Assembly (NCBI GenBank): GCA_040779345.1
Contig: JBFONU010000006.1
Location: forward strand, 184,118 to 248,117
Reading direction: 5' to 3'
Length of the DNA: 64,000 bases
Origin: Thalassotalea_H sp040779345
GTDB lineage: Bacteria; Pseudomonadota; Gammaproteobacteria; Enterobacterales; Alteromonadaceae
A program made the position numbers and the translations under genes. Under the pieces are notes generated by a model. The model was given only the letters and a program-made list of their open reading frames with translations, did not search any database and was not told where the DNA came from. Position 1 is the stretch's first letter. Each line of letters opens with the position of its first letter. Shown here in pieces: positions 36,355 to 45,053 of the stretch.

Positions 36355-37257
36355 TTACGCCATTAATGCCGTTAAAATTAACGCGATAGAAATACTAATA
36401 GCCATTTCAACACTTGCCACACCAATATTATGCTGCTGATCGACTTCTTCAACGAGATTAATACCCCATAAAATAATACGTTTGGCAATAGTCGTTAAAA
36501 TTGACACTAATACTGTCATCACAAGACTAAAGACTAACCATGCTATTAACGTAGACACCAATGTTTGTGGGTTATATTCCAAAAAGTGGCTGGCAGCTGT
36601 CACAGCTAAAGCGGTACTGATCACTTGTCCGGCATAACGGATCGCTAGCGCAATTTGACCATTAGCAAATGCTTCTTGAAGGCTATCATCTTGATTATTA
36701 CTTGCATATTGTCGCTCTTTTATTCGGGTCACTAACACCAGCATGGTTTGTGAAACAAGAAAACCGGCAATGATCGCAATAAAGGTATTCACGTCAATAC
36801 CGTTTACCCACAATAATACCGCTCTGATCACAATAGCTGTTGCAATGGCACCCGCTGCATCGACTAAACCAACGGTTAAGTTTCTTGCTTTAATTTGCGC
36901 AGTTTTATCGATTTGATTAAGTGCTAACCTGTCATGTATCACACGACCAACTTTAATTAAAATAAGACCCAGTATGCCGTATGAAAGCATACCGATAATT
37001 TCCATTTGATAACTTGGCGCATTTTCACCGGTTATCGCACCTGTTAATACGATGCCTAAAGCGGCGATGCTACCGGCTACGCTAATACCAAATGCAAAAT
37101 TGTCTTCTTTTGCTAACTCATCGTTAGCATTGACCTGTGCAGATATACCTGAAATAAATTTCATTGCGCCGAGCAATATAATTGCAATAGTAATATCTAT
37201 GGCTAAATAAATAGCCAGCTCTTGATTTAAACCAGTGATTTCAAACAATGTATCCAT
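36355..37257 (-). CDS. DUF350 (YjfL-like) membrane protein, duplicated domain
   Basis: 300 aa with about eight membrane helices in two related halves (1-145 and 150-300). Each half has an amphipathic helix pair and a conserved NFAFGISVAGSIAALGIVLTG-like or NGQIALAIRYAGQVISTALAV-like segment. The DUF350/YjfL family has no proven function but recurs with PspA, YjfI and polyamine genes. It lies 23 bp after the lipoprotein gene and 29 bp before the aminopropyltransferase. Confidence 0.87.
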   Translation of the reverse strand: MDTLFEITGLNQELAIYLAIDITIAIILLGAMKFISGISAQVNANDELAKEDNFAFGISVAGSIAALGIVLTGAITGENAPSYQMEIIGMLSYGILGLILIKVGRVIHDRLALNQIDKTAQIKARNLTVGLVDAAGAIATAIVIRAVLLWVNGIDVNTFIAIIAGFLVSQTMLVLVTRIKERQYASNNQDDSLQEAFANGQIALAIRYAGQVISTALAVTAASHFLEYNPQTLVSTLIAWLVFSLVMTVLVSILTTIAKRIILWGINLVEEVDQQHNIGVASVEMAISISIALILTALMA

Positions 37258-37280
37258 AATTTTTCCTTAATACCTTCTCG

Positions 37281-38249
37281 TTATTTGCCACGTCTAAAGC
37301 TGCGAGAAGTGGTACTTGAACTGTTACGAAAGCTAGCATTTTTAGATGATGAAGATTTTTTTGCATAGCTACTTTTATTTGTTGATTTTGAACTAAACCG
37401 TTTTGCACTGGTTTGTGCTGTTTTACTTTGACTTGAGAGGCTAGAAGAGCCAGTACGGTTTTTACTATAGGCACTGGTATATTTTTGACCTCGACTTTCA
37501 AAGGATTTTTTTGTTCTTGTATCTAATTGAGTCTGTTTACGTAATTGACTAGGTGAACTATAACGCGTTCGGCCATAGTCATTATAATAACTGTAATTTC
37601 GTTTTCTTCCCCAATCATTGTAATACACTCGGCGAGAGCCAAAAACATCACCCATCATTGAATACATGCCATACCATGCCCAAAAAGACATGCCATTGCT
37701 ACCAGTTGTCCACTGACCATAATTTGGATTACCGATGAGCTGCTCACCCGTGCCAAAATCTTGTGCATTATTGGCCTGTAAACTTTGTGCTTTAGATAAA
37801 GAGTTTACTCGGGGTAAAACGCCATCTGACATATCCGCTAGAACATTTAGGGGATCGCTTAGTGCGTCAGAATAAAGTACAGGATCAGCCGCTTGATAAA
37901 TATTGAGCAACTCGTCAAATATTGCTTGGTTATTGGCAAACATATTGGGTTGCGTTTTAACGGTGTTTAATCGGTCAACTAATGCTAAAAACATCGGGCT
38001 TTGCTGAGTTGCATCTTTAGCAAATTCATTGATCAGGCTTGTTAATTCAGGTTTTGACGAGCGCAGCTTACTGGCATATTGTTTGATTAAGTTAGCATTT
38101 CTGACCTGACCTTGGTCAAGTGCATTGCCAAGTTGTAACACTTTCTGCTCAGTAATCGGCGTTTGTTGAATTATTTGCTCTTTTACGGGATCTGAACATC
38201 CTACTAAGATCAATAAAAGGCTAAATAACAATATTTTAAAGTATTGCAT
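37281..38249 (-). CDS. Lipoprotein with Ser/Lys/Arg-rich tail, function unknown
   Basis: About 322 aa from the ATG at 38249; a longer frame exists, but this start puts the lipobox LLILVGC at residues 12-18. A helical region (about 20-150) is followed by a Tyr/Trp/Gly-rich stretch (NYGQWTTGSNGMSFWAWYGMYSMMGDVFG). The final ~90 residues are dominated by Ser, Lys, Arg and Thr (such as AKRFSSKSTNKSSYAKKSSS). I do not recognise the family. It may be the counterpart of the DUF1190 genes in the E. coli yjf cluster, but only by position. First gene of its operon. Confidence 0.75.
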   Translation of the reverse strand: MQYFKILLFSLLLILVGCSDPVKEQIIQQTPITEQKVLQLGNALDQGQVRNANLIKQYASKLRSSKPELTSLINEFAKDATQQSPMFLALVDRLNTVKTQPNMFANNQAIFDELLNIYQAADPVLYSDALSDPLNVLADMSDGVLPRVNSLSKAQSLQANNAQDFGTGEQLIGNPNYGQWTTGSNGMSFWAWYGMYSMMGDVFGSRRVYYNDWGRKRNYSYYNDYGRTRYSSPSQLRKQTQLDTRTKKSFESRGQKYTSAYSKNRTGSSSLSSQSKTAQTSAKRFSSKSTNKSSYAKKSSSSKNASFRNSSSTTSRSFRRGK

Positions 38250-38369
38250 TTCTGCTATATTCCCCTCAAAAATGCTATGGTTAAAAGTAAAGAAAAATGA
38301 ATGTGTATGCTGTTTTATCACTTTACTAAATAATAAAACACCCATTTATTTTCTTACCGTTTAGATATA

Positions 38370-38398
38370 CTAATATCATTGATGACATAATATGTCTA
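38370..38398 (-). promoter_or_regulatory. Lipoprotein-DUF350 promoter with shared palindrome, copy 3
   Basis: GACATAATATGTC (38384-38396) repeats the palindrome core of copies 1 and 2. On the minus strand it overlaps a -35 TAGACA (38398-38393), with TATTAG 17 bp further on (38375-38370). The architecture is the same as at the yjfI promoter. Confidence 0.75.
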
Positions 38399-38506
38399 AT
38401 CATTTATTGAATAACTCTAGTCATAGCGATAAATATATTGTGATAATAGAAGATGATATCTTTAACTCTATTTGTTAACAAACCATTTTAGTCAGCCGAG
38501 GCGCGA

Positions 38507-41389
38507 GTGAGCACTTTATTTCGTAAACCCTTTCTTCCTTGTTTAGCCAGTCAGCAAAGTCACAGTTGGCGACAGTTTAGTGAGCAATATCCACACTTTT
38601 CTCAGCTACTCAGCCAATTAGCTTCACCTCAAGCATTAGCAGACTTTAAACATGTGATCACCTTAAGTGACTTTGTCTTAAAAAGTACCCTGCAAGCGCC
38701 AGAAATAGTGATGAACTTATTTATCGGTGAAAGTTGCTACTTAAAAGATACGCCAGATTATCAAGCACTACTTGAAGAGCAACTGGCAGGTGTTAAAACC
38801 GAAGAAGAATTACATAAAGCCTTAAGGCTTTTTCGTTTAGAGCATATGGTCAGCATTGCGATAGCTGATTTTATTCTCGATATTGCTTTAGATGAGTCAC
38901 TAAAGCGCTTGTCTGAATTGGCTGATGCTCTCATTTTAAAAGCGTTAGCATGGTTAAGTCATTTTTGTTATCAAAAGTGGGGAACCCCCACGGATCATCT
39001 TGGTGAAACACTCCCTTTGTTAGTTTATGGTATGGGCAAACTAGGTGGTAAGGAACTTAACTTTTCATCCGACATTGATTTGATTTTTGTCTATCCACAA
39101 AGTGGAGAAACGACGGGTGCAAGACGTAGTATTGATAATCAGCAATTTTTTACCCGTTTAGGACAAAAGCTAATAACGGCATTACATCAAAAAACTGAAG
39201 ACGGCTTTGTTTATCGGGTAGATATGCGCTTGCGGCCTTTTGGTGAAAGCGGCCCTCTGGTTTTAACTTTTAATGCCATGGAAGATTATTACCAAGAGCA
39301 AGGTCGTGATTGGGAACGTTATGCCATGCTTAAAGCTCGCTTAATTGGAGAAGGAAAGTATCACGGTAAATTGTCTGACATGTTAAGACCTTTTGTTTAT
39401 CGTCGCTATATTGACTTTAGTGTGATTGACAGTTTACGCCGTATGAAAATGATGATTGCCCAAGAGGTACGCCGAAAAAAATTAGTCGGTAATATTAAGC
39501 TAGGTGCTGGTGGTATTAGAGAAGTCGAATTTATTGTGCAAGTTTTTCAGTTAATACGTGGTGGTAGAATTAAAGCACTACAACAGCGAAATTTGTTAAC
39601 CGTACTCCCTATGTTAGTTGAGCATCAAGAAATATCAGCGCATAGTGAACAAGTATTAGAAAAAGCGTATCGTTTTTTAAGGCGTGTAGAAAACATTATT
39701 CAAGCTTTAGATGATAAGCAAACTCAGACTTTACCTGAAACAGCGTTAGACCAAGCAAGATTATTACATATTTTAGGAGATGACACTTTCCCGAGTTGGC
39801 AACACTTTTTAAAGTATTTACAACGTTTAACTGCTGCTGTTCATCAAGAATTTGTTGTGTTGATAGGTGAGGAAAGTCCAAATCATAAAATGGAAAATGA
39901 AGAGTGGATAACCTTATGGGAAAGTGACTGGCAAGATGATGAAGCCATTGAATGGATCATCGCTCATCAACCTGATTGGAATGCAGAAAAAACATGGCAG
40001 TTATTATTTGAGTTAAAAGGCGAATTAAAGCAACGCTCTATTGGTAACAGAGGGCGACAAATATTAACTAAACTGGTGCCTTTACTGATCAGCCATATTG
40101 CGAATGTTAATGGGAATGAGCAGACCCTTGAACGCACTATTTGGTTACTTGAAAAAATAGTGACAAGAACGGCTTATCTCGAATTATTATATGAAAATGA
40201 AGGTGCCTTGAAACACCTCGTTAAGCTTTGTCGTGCCAGTAGCTGGCTTGCTGAACATATTGCAAAATATCCTATACTTTTGGATGAGCTGATTGACCCG
40301 ACATTGCTAAATAACCCTCCTGAGCTGTCAAGTTATGCCGCTGAGTTAAGACAAGTGTTATTACGTATTCCTGAAGATGACTTAGAAGCGCAAATGGATA
40401 TGCTCAGACAGTTTAAGCAGGCGCAGCAATTACGTATAGCTGCAGCTGACATTGTTGGCGTGTTACCTGTGACAAAAGTGAGCGATCATTTAACGGCGTT
40501 AGCACAAGCCATTATTGGCGAAGTGGTTAATATGGCATGGCAACAGGTGAGTGAGCGATTTGGCGTGCCATCAAGTTTGGCTGACACTAACGATAAAGGG
40601 TTTGCCGTTATTGGCTATGGAAAAACCGGGGGCTTTGAGCTGGGTTATTCTTCTGATCTCGATTTAGTGTTTGTGCATAATTGCAAAATTGATGATACAA
40701 CCAACGGTCAAAAGCAAGTGGTAGCAAGTCAGTTTTACGCCAAACTGGCACAACGGATCATGCATATTTTTAATACTCGAATGAATAATGGCATTTTGTA
40801 TGAATTAGATATGCGCCTTCGCCCATCAGGAAATTCAGGCGTTTTAGTTGTCAATATTGAAACATTTAAACAATATCAACAAGAAGAAGCATGGACATGG
40901 GAACATCAGGCATTAGTACGCGCCAGAGCTGTTTATGGGCAACAACACATTATTGAACGCTATAATGATATTCGCCGCGAAATATTGACTCAACCTCGAG
41001 AAGATAAATCACTACGACAAGACGTTATTGATATGCGCAATAAAATGCGTGAACATCTCGATAAATCAGCAGGTGATTTTTGTGATATTAAACAAGGAAA
41101 AGGGGGCTTAGTTGATATTGAGTTTTTAACGCAATACTTAGTCCTTAAATATAGTGCACAATACGCTAAAGTTTGCTTATATTCTGACAATATTCGTATC
41201 TTTGAAACCTTAGAAGAGTTTAGTATTCTCTCATCAGAGCAAAAAGACGTCTTAATAAATCATTATTGTTTACTGCGTGATTATGGCCATAAAACCAGTT
41301 TACAAAACGAAACTGCGATGATGGCTGCTCAGCAGTTTCAAACGTCTAGTGATGACGTTAGGAAAATCATCGAACAATTTCTAGTGTAG
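38507..41389 (+). CDS. glnE: Bifunctional glutamine synthetase adenylyltransferase / deadenylylase
   Basis: 960 aa with a GTG start, full length. Two nucleotidyltransferase halves are seen: LPLLVYGMGKLGGKELNFSSDIDLIFVYP (about residues 165-195) and GFAVIGYGKTGGFELGYSSDLDLVFVHN (about 700-730). Each is followed by a DMRLRPFG or DMRLRPSG motif. Helical PII-responsive regions lie between and after. GlnE reversibly adenylylates glutamine synthetase to match nitrogen supply. In E. coli glnE follows ygiF directly; here 9 kb of other genes intervene. Confidence 0.97.
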   Translation: MSTLFRKPFLPCLASQQSHSWRQFSEQYPHFSQLLSQLASPQALADFKHVITLSDFVLKSTLQAPEIVMNLFIGESCYLKDTPDYQALLEEQLAGVKTEEELHKALRLFRLEHMVSIAIADFILDIALDESLKRLSELADALILKALAWLSHFCYQKWGTPTDHLGETLPLLVYGMGKLGGKELNFSSDIDLIFVYPQSGETTGARRSIDNQQFFTRLGQKLITALHQKTEDGFVYRVDMRLRPFGESGPLVLTFNAMEDYYQEQGRDWERYAMLKARLIGEGKYHGKLSDMLRPFVYRRYIDFSVIDSLRRMKMMIAQEVRRKKLVGNIKLGAGGIREVEFIVQVFQLIRGGRIKALQQRNLLTVLPMLVEHQEISAHSEQVLEKAYRFLRRVENIIQALDDKQTQTLPETALDQARLLHILGDDTFPSWQHFLKYLQRLTAAVHQEFVVLIGEESPNHKMENEEWITLWESDWQDDEAIEWIIAHQPDWNAEKTWQLLFELKGELKQRSIGNRGRQILTKLVPLLISHIANVNGNEQTLERTIWLLEKIVTRTAYLELLYENEGALKHLVKLCRASSWLAEHIAKYPILLDELIDPTLLNNPPELSSYAAELRQVLLRIPEDDLEAQMDMLRQFKQAQQLRIAAADIVGVLPVTKVSDHLTALAQAIIGEVVNMAWQQVSERFGVPSSLADTNDKGFAVIGYGKTGGFELGYSSDLDLVFVHNCKIDDTTNGQKQVVASQFYAKLAQRIMHIFNTRMNNGILYELDMRLRPSGNSGVLVVNIETFKQYQQEEAWTWEHQALVRARAVYGQQHIIERYNDIRREILTQPREDKSLRQDVIDMRNKMREHLDKSAGDFCDIKQGKGGLVDIEFLTQYLVLKYSAQYAKVCLYSDNIRIFETLEEFSILSSEQKDVLINHYCLLRDYGHKTSLQNETAMMAAQQFQTSSDDVRKIIEQFLV

Positions 41390-41404
41390 CAATTTCTAGC
41401 GTAA
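41375..41404. repeat. 15-bp tandem duplication at the glnE stop codon
   Basis: CAATTTCTAGTGTAG is followed at once by CAATTTCTAGCGTAA. The first copy holds the last codons and stop (QFLV*); the second would read QFLA* in the same frame. Confidence 0.85.
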
Positions 41405-41558
41405 CCTTAGGGATAATTTACTCAAGTGCGTGTTTGAGATTGTTTTTATAAAGTTAACAGCTTTGAGGATGGCTAAGTTAATGATCAAAGCAAAGGCGAA
41501 AATATCAGCGATGGTATAAATATTAACAACATATCATTGCTTATTTTACGCATTAATA

Positions 41559-41804
41559 TTAATTAACTGGTTGCTCTAACTCATAAATAGCCTCTGTGAT
41601 TTGCTCTACTCGCTCGGCGGTTATTTTTTGCGCATCATACAACCCCCGATTGTAATAATAATTGCCCAGCTCTTTACTAAAAAAATCTAATAAAAACTCG
41701 GCATCAAATTGGCCAATTTCTTGTTCTAACTCACGATCAAAATACTGTTGCAGTTTGGCGACTAACAGCTCTTTTTCATGTTTGGAAAACTTTATTGCTG
41801 ACAT
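41559..41804 (-). CDS. DUF2164 family small protein
   Basis: 81 aa, helical and acidic, of the DUF2164 family: MSAIKFSKHEKELLVAKLQQYFDREL, then IGQFDAEFLLDFFSKELGNYYYNRGLYDA. Function unknown. It is divergent from the 44-codon ORF and iscX. Confidence 0.82.
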   Translation of the reverse strand: MSAIKFSKHEKELLVAKLQQYFDRELEQEIGQFDAEFLLDFFSKELGNYYYNRGLYDAQKITAERVEQITEAIYELEQPVN

Positions 41805-41874
41805 TATCTTCTCTAAATCTTTCTCGTTATGGCATTATAATACTCTATACTGATCAAACAGGCTTTATTTAACG

Positions 41875-42009
41875 ATGAAATTAACAGAAAAATTGCTAGC
41901 GTTATGGCATACCGATTGTGAATTTTGTCGTAAATCACGATTGATTATTCTATGGTTTTTATTAATGCTTATTGCCGATGCCTTGTGGTTTCACTTGCTT
42001 ATTAATTAG
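41875..42009 (+). CDS. Putative 44-aa membrane protein with a CxxC motif
   Basis: ATG to TAG, 44 codons. The N-terminal ~20 residues are MKLTEKLLALWHTDCEFCRK, with a C-E-F-C pair. One hydrophobic helix follows (LIILWFLLMLIADALWFHLL). A weak AGG lies about 12 nt upstream. The N-in positive/hydrophobic layout and typical local codon use argue that it is real, but no homologue is recognised. It lies 67 bp before iscX on the same strand. Confidence 0.5.
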   Translation: MKLTEKLLALWHTDCEFCRKSRLIILWFLLMLIADALWFHLLIN

Positions 42010-42076
42010 TTAATAGTAAAAATTAGCAGCAATAACTGGCAAGTCATATTTTTTTTAAAGATAACGGAGAACTACA

Positions 42077-42277
42077 ATGGGATACCGCTGGATTGATTCA
42101 CAGGAACTCGCCTTAGACTTAATGGAAAAATATCCAGACGTAGATCCATTAAAGTTACATTTTACCCAGTTACGTGAATGGGTATTAGCGTTAGAAACCT
42201 TTGAGGATGATCCAAAACATTGCGGCGAACGTGTACTTGAAGCCATTCAACTTGCTTGGATAGCTGAAATGGACTAG
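42077..42277 (+). CDS. iscX: Fe-S cluster assembly protein IscX
   Basis: 66 aa, acidic, matching IscX/YfhJ along its length: GYRWIDSQELALDLMEKYPDVDPLKLHFTQLREWV, then LEAIQLAWIAEMD. IscX binds iron and IscS and tunes cluster assembly. It is usually the last gene of the isc operon; here it is separate from any isc gene. Confidence 0.93.
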   Translation: MGYRWIDSQELALDLMEKYPDVDPLKLHFTQLREWVLALETFEDDPKHCGERVLEAIQLAWIAEMD

Positions 42278-42391
42278 TGAATTTTCATTATTTATTAATA
42301 TTTATCTCTTTTTTATCTCTTTTTTTCAAATCTTTACGTAGATTGCTTTTTTGTCTAAAGGGCATCGACTATACTTAGTTATCGATATTGT

Positions 42392-42418
42392 TTTGGTGAA
42401 TTTTAATTATTCACCAAA
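42392..42418. promoter_or_regulatory. Inverted repeat upstream of maeA
   Basis: TTTGGTGAAT, a 7-nt AT spacer, ATTCACCAAA: 10-bp arms ending about 40 bp before the maeA start. It is placed as an operator or leader hairpin. Confidence 0.45.
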
Positions 42419-42459
42419 TTAATAGACTACATTTAAGCCAGTAAACTAATCACGGTATT

Positions 42460-44151
42460 ATGACAAATAAAAATAAACGATCTTTATATATTCCTTACGC
42501 GGGTCCTAGCCTTTTAGAATCACCTCTCTTAAACAAAGGCAGTGCTTTTAGTAAAGAAGAGCGCATTAGTTTCAACCTCACCGGTTTGTTACCGCCAAGT
42601 TATGAAACGATTGAAGAACAAGTCGATCGTTGTTATCGCCAATACAGTAGTTTTAGAACGAATATAAATAAGCATATTTATTTACGCGCCATTCAAGATA
42701 AAAACGAAACCTTATACTGCAAACTTGTGCAGGAGCATCTTGAAGAAATGATGCCAATAATCTACACGCCAACGGTAGGTGATGCATGTGAACAATTCTC
42801 TGATATTTACCGTAGTAATCGTGGCTTATTTGTTTCATACGAAGACAGAGAGCAACTCGATGATATTTTGCGAAACGCCACCAAAAATAAAGTAAAAGTT
42901 ATTGTAGTCACTGACGGTGAACGTATTTTAGGGTTAGGTGATCAAGGTATTGGCGGTATGGGGATCCCGATTGGTAAACTTGCACTTTATACTGCCTGTG
43001 GTGGAATTAGTCCGGCGTATTGCTTACCTGTAATGCTTGATGTTGGTACAAATAATGAAAAGCTGTTAAATGACCCTATGTACATGGGAGCTCGTCACCA
43101 TCGAATTGAACAAGATAAATATGATGAATTTCTCGACATGTTTATTCAAGCAGTAAAACGTCGCTGGCCACATGTACTACTGCAATTTGAAGATTTTGCT
43201 CAACCAAATGCTACCCCGCTATTGACCAAGTACCGTGATGAAATCTGTTGTTTTAATGATGATATACAGGGAACTGCCGCGGTAACCGTTGGAACCTTAC
43301 TTGCTGCTTGTCGTTCAAAAGGTGTGAAGTTATCTGATCAAAAAGTTGCTTTTGTGGGCGCTGGTTCGGCAGGTTGTGGCATTGCTGAACAAATTATTTC
43401 GCAAATGGTCAGTGAAGGTGTTGCACCTGAGCAAGCGCGTAGCCAAATATTTATGGTGGACCGCTATGGGTTGCTCTCTGAAGGAATGCGTGATTTAAGA
43501 GACTTCCAAGAAAAATTAATTCAGAAAAAAAGTGCCTTAGTCGGCTGGAATATTTCAGGTGAATTTGCTTCTTTACTCGACGTCGTTAATGGCGCGAACC
43601 CCGACATCTTAATTGGTGTTTCTGGTGTGTCAGGCTTATTTACCGAGCAAGTGATCAAAGCAATGAAATCACATTGCGATTTACCGATTATATTTCCTTT
43701 AAGTAACCCAGTAAGACAAGTTGAAGCAACACCAGAGCAAGTAATATATTGGACTGAAGGCCAAGCTATTGTGGCAACAGGGAGTCCATTTGAACCTGTA
43801 CAACATAAAGACAAGGTATTTCCTATTGCGCAATGTAATAACAGTTATATTTTCCCAGGTATTGGGCTTGGCGTAGTCTCAGCAAACGTGAACAGGGTCA
43901 CCGATGAAATGTTAATGGTTGCAAGTAAAACACTGGCCCAAGCGTCTCCTTTAGCGAATACCGGCGAAGGGGAATTATTACCGCCATTAACTGAGATTGC
44001 TGATTTAAGTAAAAAAATTGCCTTTGCAATTGCTAAAGTTGCTATTGAACAAGGCTTAGCGTTACGTATTGATGATGAGGCGTTAATCGCTAAAATTGAT
44101 CGAAACTTTTGGCAGCCGCAATATCGTCAATATAAACGTATTAGTATTTAA
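42460..44151 (+). CDS. maeA: NAD-dependent malic enzyme
   Basis: 563 aa, matching the long SfcA/MaeA type. It decarboxylates malate to pyruvate and CO2. Signatures are MMPIIYTPTVGDACEQF, the catalytic Tyr/Lys region (VVTDGERILGLGDQGIGGMGIPIGK), CCFNDDIQGTAAVTVGTLLAA (metal site) and the NAD fold KVAFVGAGSAGCGIAEQI. PLSNPVRQVEATPEQ completes the family pattern. Single gene with its own terminator. Confidence 0.96.
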   Translation: MTNKNKRSLYIPYAGPSLLESPLLNKGSAFSKEERISFNLTGLLPPSYETIEEQVDRCYRQYSSFRTNINKHIYLRAIQDKNETLYCKLVQEHLEEMMPIIYTPTVGDACEQFSDIYRSNRGLFVSYEDREQLDDILRNATKNKVKVIVVTDGERILGLGDQGIGGMGIPIGKLALYTACGGISPAYCLPVMLDVGTNNEKLLNDPMYMGARHHRIEQDKYDEFLDMFIQAVKRRWPHVLLQFEDFAQPNATPLLTKYRDEICCFNDDIQGTAAVTVGTLLAACRSKGVKLSDQKVAFVGAGSAGCGIAEQIISQMVSEGVAPEQARSQIFMVDRYGLLSEGMRDLRDFQEKLIQKKSALVGWNISGEFASLLDVVNGANPDILIGVSGVSGLFTEQVIKAMKSHCDLPIIFPLSNPVRQVEATPEQVIYWTEGQAIVATGSPFEPVQHKDKVFPIAQCNNSYIFPGIGLGVVSANVNRVTDEMLMVASKTLAQASPLANTGEGELLPPLTEIADLSKKIAFAIAKVAIEQGLALRIDDEALIAKIDRNFWQPQYRQYKRISI

Positions 44152-44166
44152 ACTTGTCACTTTATT

Positions 44167-44198
44167 AACCCGCTTATCGAAGCATACGCGGGTTTTTA
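44167..44198 (+). terminator. Terminator after maeA
   Basis: AACCCGC ... GCGGGTTTTTAT, a GC-rich 7-bp stem with a 14-nt loop, 15 bp after the maeA stop. Confidence 0.78.
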
Positions 44199-44389
44199 TT
44201 CTTTAAAGTTTTTATTCATATTACCTTACACCTATTGGTTCTTACCCTAGAAAGTCTTGTGTAAAGACACAAAAACACTCTGTCATTTATACATGCTATA
44301 TATCATTAGTCATTTGGTAATATTTCGTCTATAATCGCGCCAAAATTTATACCATCAATTTTAATTTAAAATTTATAAAAGGGCTTATC

Positions 44390-44821
44390 ATGGCTATCGA
44401 ACGTACTTTTTCTATCGTAAAACCAGACGCAGTTGCTAAAAACTTAATTGGTCAAATCTACAATCGTTTTGAAACAGCTGGTTTAAAAATCGTTGCTTCT
44501 AAAATGGTTCACTTAAGCCAAGAAAAAGCGGAAGGTTTTTATGCTGAGCACAGCGAACGTCCATTTTTTGGTGCTTTAGTTTCTTTCATGACATCTGGTC
44601 CTGTTATGGTGCAAGTGTTAGAAGGCGAAAACGCTGTTCTTAAAAACCGTGAAATTATGGGTGCTACTAACCCTGCTGAAGCTTTAGCTGGTACTATCCG
44701 TGCTGATCTTGCTGATAGCATTGACGAAAATGCGGCTCATGGCTCTGATGCTTTAGAATCAGCGGCACGTGAAATTGCTTACTTTTTCAGCGATGACGAA
44801 ATCTGTCCTCGCACAAGATAA
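44390..44821 (+). CDS. ndk: Nucleoside diphosphate kinase
   Basis: 143 aa. It equilibrates NTP and dNTP pools. It begins AIERTFSIVKPDAVAKNLIGQI and contains the active-site His in IDENAAHGSDALESA, with ATNPAEALAGTIRADLA. AAAGGG precedes the ATG, and a TATAAT -10 lies at 44330-44335. It has its own terminator and heads the ndk-rlmN-pilW-rodZ-ispG-hisS run. Confidence 0.97.
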   Translation: MAIERTFSIVKPDAVAKNLIGQIYNRFETAGLKIVASKMVHLSQEKAEGFYAEHSERPFFGALVSFMTSGPVMVQVLEGENAVLKNREIMGATNPAEALAGTIRADLADSIDENAAHGSDALESAAREIAYFFSDDEICPRTR

Positions 44822-44853
44822 TTTATAGCGCTTGTTAAAGCGTGTATTATCTC

Positions 44854-44892
44854 AAAGGATTTTACTGAGTATTCGGTAAAATCCTTTATTAT
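44854..44892 (+). terminator. Terminator after ndk
   Basis: 12-bp perfect stem AAAGGATTTTAC / GTAAAATCCTTT with a 10-nt loop, followed by ATTATTTT. Confidence 0.8.
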
Positions 44893-45053
44893 TTTAGGCT
44901 TGTAGTAAACCTTAATATTCTTAGTTGCTATTATTAAACGCTAAGTAAAAGAGATTATTAAGGTTTGTTATAAATTGTTCGTAAATTGTCTGCTGTGTGT
45001 GAACGTTGTACAATTTATTTTTTGTATGTTTGTTGTTTGAGAAGTCATAAATT

